A stretch of DNA of 64,000 bases from Thalassotalea crassostreae (lineage in GTDB: Bacteria > Pseudomonadota > Gammaproteobacteria > Enterobacterales > Alteromonadaceae), in contig NZ_CP017689.1 of NCBI RefSeq assembly GCF_001831495.1, positions 806,001-870,000 of the forward strand, written 5' to 3'. The notes beneath the pieces are model-generated. The model did no database searches, was not told the origin of the DNA, and worked only from the letters and a program-made list of their open reading frames with translations. Each line of letters begins with the position of its first letter. The first letter of the stretch is position 1. A program made the translations under genes and the position numbers. Shown in pieces: positions 38,836 through 48,499 of the stretch.

Positions 38836-39297
38836 TTGAAATTCTTAGAACTTAAAATACCACCAGCATTATTATTTTTGATGTTTGTTGCCGCGATTAA
38901 GTTTATTCCATTAACAATTTTCGCTGTACCTGTAGGCTCTGAATTCCTTCCAATCATCATCAAAAGCATAATTTTCTCAGCAATAGCGATTGTCGTTTTT
39001 GCAATCATTAGCTTTCGCATCGCTAAAACAACAGTCGATCCAATGAGTCCTGATAAAGCGAGTAAGTTGGTTGATAGCGGCATTTTTCGCATTAGCCGTA
39101 ATCCGATGTACTTAGGGTTTGTGTTAATGATATTTGCTGGCGCGGTATATAAGCAGACATTATTTGCCTATTTATTAGTGATAGTCTTTGTCCGTTATCT
39201 TCACTATTTTCAAATATTACCTGAAGAACGAATGTTGACTAAAGTATTCGGCCAAGATTACACAGAGTATTGCAAAAGGGTTCGTCGCTGGCTGTAA
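38836..39297 (+). CDS. isoprenylcysteine carboxyl methyltransferase-family membrane protein
   Basis: A 153-residue inner-membrane protein with about four hydrophobic segments. The C-terminal signature RNPMYLGF ... LPEERMLTKVFGQDYTEYCKRVRRWL matches ICMT/PEMT-type methyltransferases. Bacterial members methylate unknown lipids or small molecules. I favour TTG 38836, with AGGGAC nine bases upstream and a protein beginning MKFLELKIPP. TTG 38821 would add five residues. It is convergent with xseA. Confidence 0.8.
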   Translation: MKFLELKIPPALLFLMFVAAIKFIPLTIFAVPVGSEFLPIIIKSIIFSAIAIVVFAIISFRIAKTTVDPMSPDKASKLVDSGIFRISRNPMYLGFVLMIFAGAVYKQTLFAYLLVIVFVRYLHYFQILPEERMLTKVFGQDYTEYCKRVRRWL

Positions 39298-39320
39298 AAT
39301 AAGCTAAAACAAACTAAACG

Positions 39321-40676
39321 TTATTCGCTTTTCTCGATGCTGATGATTTTGCTGAACACCATACCATCGTTTAATTGCGTACTGAGTTGCTCTGATCTAC
39401 TCACATCAGCCACACGCTTAATTATATTACCTTGTTCATCTCTACTGATTGAGTAACCACGCGCTATAGTTGCCAGTGGGCTGACAATATTAAGGTTGTG
39501 CGCGTTCTTAGCAAGTTGCTGCTGCTTTTTATCTTTTAACTGCAACATCGCCTTAATTAAACGGGGTTGTAACTGAGCATGCTGCTGCTTGGCTCTAATA
39601 AGCAATGTTTCAGGGCTTTGACCATTAAGTCTTGTTTGAAGTAGTGCAATAGAATTGTTCAGGCTCACTTGTTGCCTTTGCATCGCCTGTATCAATCGCA
39701 TTTGCAAGTCGTCACTCAGTTGCTGCTGGCTTTGCAGTTGTTGCACTGGACTTAGCATTGCTAACTGATGATTAAAGTACTGAAAATTCGCTTTATGATC
39801 GCTAATTAGCTGGCGAATTTGCTGAGTCAGTCGTTGTTTTAAATGAACAAGTTGATTAATTCTTGCTTGATTATCTTTTGATACTAATTCGGCTGCGGCA
39901 GAAGGAGTGGGGGCTCGCAAATCGGCAACATAGTCAGACAGTGACGTATCAACTTCATGGCCAACAGCACTAATTACTGGAATCTCACAGTCAAATATTG
40001 CTCGAACTACAGGCTCTTCATTAAACGCCCATAAGTCTTCTAATGAGCCGCCGCCACGGCCAACAATCAAGACATCACATTCGTCTCGTTCATTGGCGGT
40101 ATAAATGGCATCGCTAATGCTATTTGCCGCGGTTTCACCTTGCACTAGGGTAGGGTAAATAATGACTTCAATACTCGGATTACGACGATTTAGTACGGTT
40201 AATATATCTTTTACCGCAGCACCTGTGCTGGACGTTACGATGCCAACCTTAGTTACTGTATCAGGGATAGGTTGTTTGTATCGCTGGTCAAAGAGACCTT
40301 CTGCCTGCAATTGTCCTTTTAATAATTCAAATTGCTGCCTTAGTAAGCCTTCACCAGCATCTTCCATTTGTTCGATGATTAATTGAAAATCGCCGCGAGG
40401 TTCGTATAAAGATACTTTTGCTTTGACCAGTACTTGCTGGCCATTTTGCGGTTTGATTCTTGTGTAGCGATTATTGCCCTTAAACATTGCACAGCGCACT
40501 TGGGCTTTACTGTCTTTTAGTGACAAATACCAATGCCCAGAGCTAGCCGCGATGAAATTTGATATTTCACCACATAACCATAGTGTTCTAAGCTCTGATT
40601 CGAGAATAAAACGTACTTTTTTAGTAAGCTCACTTACCTGTAATATATGCTGTTTGCTTTGTTCAAAGTGGTTCAT
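39321..40676 (-). CDS. xseA: exodeoxyribonuclease VII large subunit
   Basis: A 451-residue subunit (E. coli 456) of the nuclease that degrades single-stranded DNA to oligonucleotides. An N-terminal OB fold ([20 protein letters not shown]) leads into the catalytic core with [25 protein letters not shown] and [26 protein letters not shown] long coiled coil at about 270-400 and the C-terminal ARGYSI motif complete it. xseB is not here. It diverges from guaB. Confidence 0.96.
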   Translation of the reverse strand: MNHFEQSKQHILQVSELTKKVRFILESELRTLWLCGEISNFIAASSGHWYLSLKDSKAQVRCAMFKGNNRYTRIKPQNGQQVLVKAKVSLYEPRGDFQLIIEQMEDAGEGLLRQQFELLKGQLQAEGLFDQRYKQPIPDTVTKVGIVTSSTGAAVKDILTVLNRRNPSIEVIIYPTLVQGETAANSISDAIYTANERDECDVLIVGRGGGSLEDLWAFNEEPVVRAIFDCEIPVISAVGHEVDTSLSDYVADLRAPTPSAAAELVSKDNQARINQLVHLKQRLTQQIRQLISDHKANFQYFNHQLAMLSPVQQLQSQQQLSDDLQMRLIQAMQRQQVSLNNSIALLQTRLNGQSPETLLIRAKQQHAQLQPRLIKAMLQLKDKKQQQLAKNAHNLNIVSPLATIARGYSISRDEQGNIIKRVADVSRSEQLSTQLNDGMVFSKIISIEKSE

Positions 40677-40803
40677 TTGTTACTTTTATATTGTTTTTAA
40701 GATTAAATGCGTTTTTTTACAAAATTTAGGTTTACGAAATGCCTTAAAGTGGTTAAAATCCGTTCGCAATATTACCTACTCCCACATAAGCGAGAATGTT
40801 GCC

Positions 40804-42273
40804 ATGTTAAGAATAGCTCAAGAAGCTCTAACCTTTGATGATGTACTACTAGTACCAGCCCACTCAACGGTTTTACCGCACACTGCAAACCTACAAACTA
40901 AACTAACCAGCAAAATTGAACTTAATGTTCCAATTTTATCTGCCTCTATGGATACTGTTACCGATGCGCGCCTTGCGATTGCGCTTGCGCAAGAAGGTGG
41001 CTTAGGCTTTATCCACAAAAACATGACCATTGCTGAACAAGCAAGCAATGTCCGTCAAGTTAAGAAGTTTGAAAGTGGCATTGTGACAGATCCAGTTACG
41101 GTTAGTCCAGATATTACCATTTTAGACGTATTGAAATTAGCTGATGAACTTAAGTTCTCAGGTTTCCCTGTTGTCGATGAAGCAAGCAACTTAGTTGGTA
41201 TTATCACTTCTCGTGATTTACGTTTTGAAACTGACTTAAACAAAAAAGTTTCACAGCTAATGACCAAGAAAGATGAGCTAGTCACAGTAAAAGCTGATGC
41301 GTCTCGTGAAGAAATTTTAAACCTAATGCACGAACACCGCATTGAAAAAATCTTAGTTGTTACTGATAACTTTGAGATCAGCGGTATGATCACGGCAAAA
41401 GATTATCAAAAAGCGGAAAACAAACCGAACGCCTGTAAAGATGAGTTTGGTCGTTTACGTGTTGGTGCTGCCGTTGGTGTAGGCGCTGGAACTGATGAGC
41501 GTATCGAAGCACTAGTTGCTGCTGGTGTTGATATTCTTCTTATCGATACGTCGCACGGTCATTCGCAAGGTGTTATCGATCGCGTTAAAAACACTCGTGC
41601 ACAATACCCAGATTTACAAATCGTTGCAGGTAACATTGCAACTGCAGAAGGCGCTAAAGCGCTAGCTGATGCTGGTGCCAATGCCGTTAAAGTTGGTATT
41701 GGCCCAGGTTCTATTTGTACTACTCGAATCGTAACAGGTTGTGGTGTTCCACAAATTACTGCTATCTCAGAAGCCGTTAAAGGTTTAGCCGGTACTGATA
41801 TTCCAGTAATCGCCGATGGCGGTATTCGTTTCTCTGGTGATATCGCTAAAGCACTTGTTGCTGGTGCACACTGTGTAATGGTTGGTTCAATGCTAGCGGG
41901 TACTGAAGAAGCGCCAGGTGAAGTTGAATTATACCAAGGCCGTTATTACAAATCATACCGCGGTATGGGCTCATTAGGCGCAATGAACCAAAAAGAAGGT
42001 TCATCGGATCGTTACTTCCAAAAATCAGACGAAGCAGACAAATTAGTACCAGAAGGTATTGAAGGTCGTGTTGCTTATAAAGGTCCGATGGCAGCAATTA
42101 TTCACCAACAAATTGGTGGTATCCGCAGTGCAATGGGGTTAACTGGTTCTGCCACTATCGAAGAAATGCGCACTAAACCACAGTTTGTGAAAATCACATC
42201 TGCAGGTATGGGCGAGTCGCATGTGCACGACGTAACCATTACCAAAGAAGCGCCTAATTATCGCCTAGGTTAG
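40804..42273 (+). CDS. guaB: IMP dehydrogenase
   Basis: A 489-residue enzyme (E. coli 488) oxidising IMP to XMP, the committed step to [21 protein letters not shown] begins the barrel. Two CBS domains span about 93-205. The catalytic Cys lies in [11 protein letters not shown], and the flap [10 protein letters not shown] is intact. The start is ATG 40804; the frame stays open further upstream, but that part overlaps xseA and its upstream region antisense. Confidence 0.97.
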   Translation: MLRIAQEALTFDDVLLVPAHSTVLPHTANLQTKLTSKIELNVPILSASMDTVTDARLAIALAQEGGLGFIHKNMTIAEQASNVRQVKKFESGIVTDPVTVSPDITILDVLKLADELKFSGFPVVDEASNLVGIITSRDLRFETDLNKKVSQLMTKKDELVTVKADASREEILNLMHEHRIEKILVVTDNFEISGMITAKDYQKAENKPNACKDEFGRLRVGAAVGVGAGTDERIEALVAAGVDILLIDTSHGHSQGVIDRVKNTRAQYPDLQIVAGNIATAEGAKALADAGANAVKVGIGPGSICTTRIVTGCGVPQITAISEAVKGLAGTDIPVIADGGIRFSGDIAKALVAGAHCVMVGSMLAGTEEAPGEVELYQGRYYKSYRGMGSLGAMNQKEGSSDRYFQKSDEADKLVPEGIEGRVAYKGPMAAIIHQQIGGIRSAMGLTGSATIEEMRTKPQFVKITSAGMGESHVHDVTITKEAPNYRLG

Positions 42274-42300
42274 TTAATGGGGTTGGTTATTTGTCCCTAC

Positions 42301-42355
42301 TTCAGCTTTTAATGTACTCATTTGCTAAAGCAAACTCCGTGCAATAAAAGCTGAA
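42301..42355 (+). ncRNA. long imperfect stem-loop between guaB and guaA
   Basis: An 11-base-pair outer stem (TTCAGCTTTTA with TAAAAGCTGAA) continues after an A-A mismatch as a 4-base-pair helix (TGTA/TGCA with G-U). An internal loop follows (4 x 5 bases), then a 5-base-pair TTTGC/GCAAA tip with a TAAA loop. No T-run follows, so it is not an intrinsic terminator. It lies in the 189-base gap before guaA and may act in mRNA processing or guaA control. Confidence 0.45.
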
Positions 42356-42462
42356 TTAGAACCAAATTCCACAACCCAAAAAACTTACGAAATAAAAGCG
42401 AAACTACATTTAATATTTGAGAGCAGCAATCGTTGCTTTTAAATCAAAAAAGAGAAAAGACT

Positions 42463-44040
42463 ATGAGTCAAGACATTCATGATCATCGAATTCTAATTTT
42501 AGATTTCGGTTCACAATACACTCAACTTATTGCTCGTCGCGTACGTGAAATTGGCGTTTACTGTGAGCTATGGGCTTGGGACGTTACTGAAGAGCAAATT
42601 AAAGGTTTTAATCCATCAGGTATTATTTTAGCTGGTGGCCCTGAGTCAGTAACTGAAGATAATTCACCGCGTGCTCCAGAATATGTATTCAATGCTGGCG
42701 TTCCAGTATTTGGTATTTGTTACGGCATGCAAACAATGGCTGAGCAACTAGGCGGCGGTGTGCAAAGTTCAGAGCACAAAGAGTTTGGTTATGCTGCAGT
42801 TGAAGTGATTGCTCAATCTGAGTTATTCAAGAACATTGAAGATGCTGTTGGTGACAATGGTAACGCTACATTAGACGTTTGGATGAGTCACGGTGATAAA
42901 GTATCAGCTATTCCAGAAGGTTTCAGTACTATCGCGCAAACTCCTAGCTGTGCTTATGCTGCTATGGCGAATGAAGAGAAGAAATTCTACGGCGTACAGT
43001 TCCACCCAGAAGTAACGCATACTAAACAAGGCATGCGTATTCTTGAGCACTTCGTTATTGATATTTGTCAGTGTGAGAAGCTTTGGACTTCGGCATCAAT
43101 CATTGAAGATGCAATTGCCAAGATGAAAGCACAAGTTGGTGATGACGAAGTGGTACTTGGTTTATCAGGCGGTGTTGATTCATCAGTAGTAGCGATGCTT
43201 TTACATCGCGCAATTGGCGACAAGTTAACTTGTGTATTCGTTGATAACGGCTTACTGCGTTTAAACGAAGGGCAACAAGTGATGGATATGTTTGGCGACC
43301 ACTTTGGTTTAAACATCATTCACGTTGACGCTGAAAACCGTTTCTTAGATCGTATGGCCGGCGAAAGTGATCCAGAAGCGAAACGTAAGATCATTGGTAA
43401 CGTGTTTGTTGAAATCTTCGACGAAGAAGCAAGCAAGTTAACCAATGCTAAATGGTTAGCGCAAGGTACAATTTACCCTGACGTTATTGAATCAGCAGCT
43501 TCAGCTACAGGTAAAGCACACGTAATTAAGTCTCACCATAATGTTGGCGGTTTGCCAGAAGATATGGAACTTGGTTTAGTTGAGCCACTACGCGAATTAT
43601 TCAAAGATGAAGTTCGTAAAATTGGCCTTGAGTTAGGTTTACCTTACAACATGTTATATCGTCATCCGTTCCCAGGACCAGGTTTAGGTGTTCGTGTTCT
43701 TGGTGAAGTGAAGAAAGAATACTGTGACTTATTACGTCGTGCAGACCATATCTTCATCGAAGAATTACACAACTACGATTTATACAATAAAGTGAGCCAA
43801 GCGTTTACTGTATTCCTTCCTGTGCGCTCTGTAGGTGTTATGGGCGATGGTCGTAAATACGATTGGGTTGTATCACTGCGCGCAGTTGAAACGATTGATT
43901 TCATGACGGCACACTGGGCACATCTGCCATACGACTTCCTAGGACATGTATCGAATCGAATTATTAACGAAATCGATGGCATTTCACGTGTTGTTTACGA
44001 TATTTCAGGTAAACCACCTGCGACTATCGAGTGGGAATAA
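42463..44040 (+). CDS. guaA: GMP synthase (glutamine-hydrolysing)
   Basis: A 525-residue enzyme (same as E. coli) aminating XMP to GMP. The class I amidotransferase at 1-200 has Cys in GICYGMQ and His in HPEVTH. The ATP-pyrophosphatase has PP-loop LSGGVDSS at about 235. The C-terminal dimer domain ends PPATIEWE, as in the family. The start is ATG 42463, with AGAGAAAAGA before it; a TTG ten codons upstream has no ribosome site. Confidence 0.97.
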   Translation: MSQDIHDHRILILDFGSQYTQLIARRVREIGVYCELWAWDVTEEQIKGFNPSGIILAGGPESVTEDNSPRAPEYVFNAGVPVFGICYGMQTMAEQLGGGVQSSEHKEFGYAAVEVIAQSELFKNIEDAVGDNGNATLDVWMSHGDKVSAIPEGFSTIAQTPSCAYAAMANEEKKFYGVQFHPEVTHTKQGMRILEHFVIDICQCEKLWTSASIIEDAIAKMKAQVGDDEVVLGLSGGVDSSVVAMLLHRAIGDKLTCVFVDNGLLRLNEGQQVMDMFGDHFGLNIIHVDAENRFLDRMAGESDPEAKRKIIGNVFVEIFDEEASKLTNAKWLAQGTIYPDVIESAASATGKAHVIKSHHNVGGLPEDMELGLVEPLRELFKDEVRKIGLELGLPYNMLYRHPFPGPGLGVRVLGEVKKEYCDLLRRADHIFIEELHNYDLYNKVSQAFTVFLPVRSVGVMGDGRKYDWVVSLRAVETIDFMTAHWAHLPYDFLGHVSNRIINEIDGISRVVYDISGKPPATIEWE

Positions 44041-44073
44041 TTCCTAGTCGTTAATAAACGCAAAGACAATAAT

Positions 44074-44109
44074 AAGGGCGACGAATAGTGTATTCATCGC
44101 CCTTTTTTT
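44074..44109 (+). terminator. terminator after guaA
   Basis: AAGGGCGA-C-GAATA pairs with TATTC-A-TCGCCCTT (one C-A mismatch), followed by a run of seven T. Confidence 0.9.
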
Positions 44110-44252
44110 ATCTATGTGTTGGCGAATCAATTGACCATATAGGCTATGTTTAGGCCATTTTGACATTCATTTATTGCGTAAGACGTGTTGCATAAGAACA
44201 GTTGCTTGGTTAGTCTTTATGTATTCCAATAATTATTAAATGAAAGGTTAAA

Positions 44253-44837
44253 ATGAGTAGTTCTTTATTATCAAAAGCGCTCGAGCGAATTGATGCGATG
44301 AATAGCCAAGATCCTAATCAAGAAGAATACTTAGGTGTAAGTTATCCAAAAGAGTTGCTGTATTCGCAACGCATGACTGACATGTTGAATCGTTTTGCGC
44401 CAGATGCGAATGAAGTAGTGCGAATTGCCGCAAGGAGTCAGCATATTTGTCGTTGGCAAAAGCCACGCAATGAATATGAAATGAATCGCCAAGGTTATTT
44501 AACATGGCGTAAAAATCTATATAAATTTCATGCCGATACTTGTGCTGAAATACTCAGTGATGTTGGCTATAGCCAAGAAGATATTGAACAGGTTCAATCG
44601 TTATTGCTGAAAAAGCAATTAAAGCGTAATGAACAAAGCCAATTACTACAAGATGTGGTTTGTTTAGTGTTTTTGCAGTTTTATTTTGCCGCCTTTGCAG
44701 CAAAGCATGAACACGACAAAGTGATCTCTATTGTACAAAAGACCTGGGCAAAAATGTCTGAAAATGGTCATCAAGCGGCGCTGGAATTACCTTTACAGGA
44801 CAATGAAAAGCAATTAGTCGTTAAGGCGCTGAGTTAA
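44253..44837 (+). CDS. DUF4202 family protein
   Basis: A 194-residue cytosolic, mostly helical protein. It keeps the conserved family pattern ARSQHICRWQKPR, the GYLTWRKNLYKFHA block, and the late VCLVFLQFYFAAFAAKHE-x-DK segment with KTWAKMSENGHQAAL. Clustered His, Arg and Glu residues suggest a ligand or metal site, but no activity is known to me. It stands alone between two terminators. Confidence 0.82.
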   Translation: MSSSLLSKALERIDAMNSQDPNQEEYLGVSYPKELLYSQRMTDMLNRFAPDANEVVRIAARSQHICRWQKPRNEYEMNRQGYLTWRKNLYKFHADTCAEILSDVGYSQEDIEQVQSLLLKKQLKRNEQSQLLQDVVCLVFLQFYFAAFAAKHEHDKVISIVQKTWAKMSENGHQAALELPLQDNEKQLVVKALS

Positions 44838-44867
44838 ATTTCTAACTTAGTACTTTCAGAATATAAA

Positions 44868-44907
44868 AAAAGGCCTGCTCCTATCAACATAGGCGCAGGC
44901 CTTTTGT
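44868..44907. terminator. bidirectional terminator
   Basis: AAAAGGCCTGC-x-CCTAT pairs with ATAGG-x-GCAGGCCTTTT around CAAC. It lies between convergent genes and has A- and T-runs for both directions. Confidence 0.92.
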
Positions 44908-44919
44908 TTTCGCTAACAA

Positions 44920-45348
44920 CTATTTTAAGTTAGCTTCTGCGTAGTACGCCATTGCTGCACTAAAGTGCGCGGCGGTACCTTCGCCAAATTGTTCGAATGC
45001 AGCTTTTTGATCACTATCGTTTTTGATTGAGTCAGCCATTTTTAAGAATCTGTCATGGTCGATAACCACGGCTTTACCTTGCAACTTGCTTAGTGCAAAA
45101 TTGCTGTACATTAGGTATTGCTGAACAATACTCTGCATTTCAGCAGACTCATTGTTGAGAGTTTTACAGTTAGCTATTTGGGCCATCACAGCATCGGCTT
45201 TTTCTTTCATTGCCATGGTATCTTCAATACTTAGATTTGCTAATTGCTCTAAGCGTTCATCAACTTTCTCATCACCAACACGTTCACGAGCAAGTTGTTC
45301 TTGTTTCGTTAACTCAGGGTTTTCAAATTCATTTTCTTCAGTAGTCAT
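44920..45348 (-). CDS. stand-alone TipAS-like protein in speBA operon
   Basis: A 142-residue, mostly helical protein. The last 90 residues resemble the TipAS ligand-binding domain of MerR-type TipA regulators: EMQSIVQQYLMYSNF, then a helix with DHDRFLKMADSI, then FEQFGEGTAAHFSAAMAYYAE. No MerR DNA-binding domain is present. The N terminus is acidic and Gln/Glu-rich. The start ATG 45348 follows AGAGAG and lies eight bases after the speA stop, so it is probably translated with speA. The role is unknown; small-molecule binding is an inference from the fold. Confidence 0.62.
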   Translation of the reverse strand: MTTEENEFENPELTKQEQLARERVGDEKVDERLEQLANLSIEDTMAMKEKADAVMAQIANCKTLNNESAEMQSIVQQYLMYSNFALSKLQGKAVVIDHDRFLKMADSIKNDSDQKAAFEQFGEGTAAHFSAAMAYYAEANLK

Positions 45349-45356
45349 AACACTCT

Positions 45357-47276
45357 CTATATTTTTAAATAGGTGTAACCTTGCAGGCATTCTTCATAGA
45401 AATCGATCAATTGCACACCTTCGCGTGGCTTTATTTTACCGCGTACGATTTCCTTATCAATTTCTTTCTTTATCGCTTGCGCCAATATTGCTGGCGTATA
45501 TTGCATCGTTGAGAGTACGCCGTCAACGGACGTACCTTTTACAATCTCTTCAATGTAAAAATCATTTGGGTCGTCGTCGTAGCTAACAATATGTGCTTCA
45601 TTTAAACGACCAAATAAATTGTGCATATCTCCCATTACATCTTGATATGCTCCGGTCAAAAACATGCCAATATAATAATCCTCGCCGCTATCAAGTTTAT
45701 GCATTGGAATATAGTTTGCCGTACTTTCTTCGCCTATGAAGTTGTCTATTTTACCGTCACTATCACAGGTGATATCGACAAAAGTACAGCGCTTTGTTGG
45801 TTTCTCATTTAAACGGCTGATAGGTACGATCGGCAATACTTGATCGATTGCCCATGAATCTGCAGCGGATTGAAAAATTGAAAAGTTAGCCAAATATTGA
45901 GAGGACAACTTTTCTGGAATTTCTTTTAATTCTTCTGAAATAAATTCTAATTTTGATAACTCTTCATTTATTTGCTCGAGAGCTTGCCAGTATAAGGTTT
46001 CAGTTTTTGCCATTTCTTCCAAAGATAAGATTCCAAGCTTGAATGCTTGTACAGCTTGCTCTTTTAGTTGGCTAATATCGTTGTAACTTTCTTGATAATT
46101 ATCTGCAGTAATATCACTTTGATAGAAACGCATATTACTTACAATAAAATGTTCTTCATCGACTTTATCAGTGGCATATTGGGCGCCGCCGGGGTGAATT
46201 TCACCTATTACTTTAGTAACAACACAGGAATGATGAGCAGTGATTGAGCGACCACTTTCGCTGACTAAATTTGGGTGAGGTACGCCTTCTAAATCACAAG
46301 TTTGTTTAAAGCCATTAACGATATCGGCGACATACTCTTCTAGGCCATAATTACATGATGAGTCACTTGTAGATTGTGTACCGTCATAATCAACTGCTAA
46401 ACCGCCGCCAACATCAACATACTTTAACGGTACATCCATGTGATAGAGTTTAGTATAGATAAGCGAGGCCTCTTGCACCGCCTCTTTAATGGCACGTATA
46501 TCAGTAAGTTGGCTGCCAATATGGAAATGTAACAGCTGTAAACAAGGCAGCATATTTTCTTGCTTGAGTAAATTAACCGCATTTAACATTTCACTAATAC
46601 TTAAGCCAAATTTGGCTCGCTCACCACTTGAGCTTTCCCACTTTCCTCGGCCCTTAACCATCATTTTTGTGCGTATGCCTATCATCGGCTGAACGTTTAA
46701 TTGTTGAGCTAATTTGGCTAACATAACGAGCTCAGAATATTTTTCGATAACAATAACAATCTTGCGACCAATCTTGGTTCCTAACAACGCTAGTCGTAAA
46801 TATTCTTCATCTTTGTAGCCATTTAAAATGGTTAAGGCTTTTTTGTTGGTGTTATAGGCAAGTGCTGCGATTAACTCAGGTTTTGAGCCAGCCTCTAATC
46901 CATAGTTAAAGCGCTTTCCAGCTTGCACTATTTCTTCGATTACTTCTCGCATCTGATTCACTTTAACGGGAAAAACGCCTTGATATTGACCTTGATAATT
47001 CGCTTCTTCTATTTTTGTACGAAAGGTTTGGTTTAATAATGAAACCTGCGATCGCAAAATATCATGGAAACGAATGACCGCAGGAAATTCAATCCCTTGC
47101 TCAATCATCTCATCAATCACATGTTTCATATTGATTTTTATATTTGGTTCGTCGAAGCGAGGAGTAACCTGTAAATCACCATTGTCAGCTATATCAAAAT
47201 AGCCATTGCCCCAACGTTTAACTCGATAGGTTTTTTCGGCATCTTCAATGGACCAATTTTTAGTTTCTAAATTCAC
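45357..47276 (-). CDS. speA: biosynthetic arginine decarboxylase
   Basis: A 639-residue PLP enzyme of fold III turning arginine to agmatine, the first step to putrescine. The PLP lysine lies in GVFPVKVNQ near residue 98. HFHIGSQLTDI, DVGGGLAVDYDGT and the late GSNP-like CDSDG region are present. It starts with GTG at 47276, with AGAGAAAAA upstream. It lies 46 bases downstream of speB on the same strand, as part of a speB-speA-TipAS-like unit. Confidence 0.95.
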   Translation of the reverse strand: MNLETKNWSIEDAEKTYRVKRWGNGYFDIADNGDLQVTPRFDEPNIKINMKHVIDEMIEQGIEFPAVIRFHDILRSQVSLLNQTFRTKIEEANYQGQYQGVFPVKVNQMREVIEEIVQAGKRFNYGLEAGSKPELIAALAYNTNKKALTILNGYKDEEYLRLALLGTKIGRKIVIVIEKYSELVMLAKLAQQLNVQPMIGIRTKMMVKGRGKWESSSGERAKFGLSISEMLNAVNLLKQENMLPCLQLLHFHIGSQLTDIRAIKEAVQEASLIYTKLYHMDVPLKYVDVGGGLAVDYDGTQSTSDSSCNYGLEEYVADIVNGFKQTCDLEGVPHPNLVSESGRSITAHHSCVVTKVIGEIHPGGAQYATDKVDEEHFIVSNMRFYQSDITADNYQESYNDISQLKEQAVQAFKLGILSLEEMAKTETLYWQALEQINEELSKLEFISEELKEIPEKLSSQYLANFSIFQSAADSWAIDQVLPIVPISRLNEKPTKRCTFVDITCDSDGKIDNFIGEESTANYIPMHKLDSGEDYYIGMFLTGAYQDVMGDMHNLFGRLNEAHIVSYDDDPNDFYIEEIVKGTSVDGVLSTMQYTPAILAQAIKKEIDKEIVRGKIKPREGVQLIDFYEECLQGYTYLKI

Positions 47277-47322
47277 GATTTTTCTCTTTGTACTAGGTTA
47301 AAATTAATTGCTTAATTTCGAA

Positions 47323-48261
47323 CTAATGTAAACACAGTATTAGTTCGCGCACGACTTTCGCTGCAAACACATCACTGTTACCTGTCGGATCAATACTTGG
47401 CGCGAGCTCTACCACGTCGCAGCCAACAAAGTTTTTTTGCTTTAGCAACTTACAGATGCTAACAAAAGAATGAAAATCTTCTCCGCCCGGCTCAGGAGTT
47501 CCAGTGCCAGGGAAGTAACTTGGATCGAAATAATCTAAATCAAAGGTCAGATAAATGGGGGTTTTATCATCAATATCGGCAATAGCCTTTAGTAATTCGG
47601 CACGAGAGTTTTTCATTGTCAGATTTTCTCGCATCCATTGGTATTCGTCTTTCGTGCCAGAGCGAATGCCGTACTGGATTAATTTATGTTGGCTACCAAA
47701 ATGATCTAGACAGCGACGAATGATTGAAGCGTGTGAATAATGATAACCTTCATAACCATCGCGTAAATCGGCGTGAGCATCAAGGTGCAGTAGAACTAAG
47801 TCCGGATATTGTTTAAGGTAGGTTTTAATTGGTGCCCACGAAATCGAGTGCTCACCACCTATAGTTAATATTTTTACATTGTGTTTTGCTAAGTCGATAT
47901 CATCAAATAGTTCGATGAAATCATCACTGGCTTTTTGCCATTGTTGCTGCGTATATACGTGGTCATCGTATTTAGCTTGTGTCGATAAACTCAGGTTGCC
48001 TAAATCATAAAAGGTAATATCAGCGATATCTTCATTTAAGTATGGGGAGTAGGACTCAATACCATCGGAAACGGCTCTTAATGCATCAGGACCAGACTTT
48101 GCTCCTTTTCGAAAGCAAGCGGTACCGTCGAATCCAAACCCAATAAGGTTAATGCTGTTGCTATAAATTGCATCAGCTTCATCTGCTAATTCATACATAC
48201 AATCTACGTTTTGCAAATCAACATTTATATCTTTAATCTTTGTTTTTAGTAATGCTGCCAT
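47323..48261 (-). CDS. speB: agmatinase
   Basis: A 312-residue ureohydrolase converting agmatine to putrescine and urea. The binuclear manganese ligands lie in GGEHSISW, LHLDAHADLRDG and TFDLDYFDPSYFPGTGTPEPGG. Length and motifs fit agmatinase or a close relative, and the adjoining speA supports that reading over arginase. First gene of the leftward polyamine operon; it diverges from the AdoMetDC gene. Confidence 0.93.
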   Translation of the reverse strand: MAALLKTKIKDINVDLQNVDCMYELADEADAIYSNSINLIGFGFDGTACFRKGAKSGPDALRAVSDGIESYSPYLNEDIADITFYDLGNLSLSTQAKYDDHVYTQQQWQKASDDFIELFDDIDLAKHNVKILTIGGEHSISWAPIKTYLKQYPDLVLLHLDAHADLRDGYEGYHYSHASIIRRCLDHFGSQHKLIQYGIRSGTKDEYQWMRENLTMKNSRAELLKAIADIDDKTPIYLTFDLDYFDPSYFPGTGTPEPGGEDFHSFVSICKLLKQKNFVGCDVVELAPSIDPTGNSDVFAAKVVRELILCLH

Positions 48262-48463
48262 CTATCCAATACCCGCACTTTGATAATAGAAATTAAATCA
48301 GCGCAATTATGCGTAAAATTTTTATAAAGTATAGTGTTTTTTTTCATCTATACTAGCTTATGAATTTGAAAATTGTATAAACTAAAATTACGTTTTTAGT
48401 CATTAAATAATTTGTTGTATCTTACTCATTTATAAGTAAAATACTGCAACTTTTTACTCGGGT

Positions 48464-48489
48464 CATATTGGCAACAAATAACCAATATG
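48464..48489 (+). promoter_or_regulatory. palindrome directly before AdoMetDC start
   Basis: CATATTGG and CCAATATG form a perfect 8-base-pair inverted repeat with a ten-base spacer, ending ten bases before the ATG at 48500. In RNA it would form a hairpin over the ribosome-binding zone; in DNA it could be an operator. No clear Shine-Dalgarno is otherwise visible. Confidence 0.45.
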
Positions 48490-48499
48490 GCTGCGTTTT

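Noticed and set aside
40474..40803. 110-codon upstream extension of guaB
   Set aside because: It runs antisense through the start of xseA and across the shared promoter region. GuaB proteins start at [13 protein letters not shown], and the length from 40804 matches E. coli.
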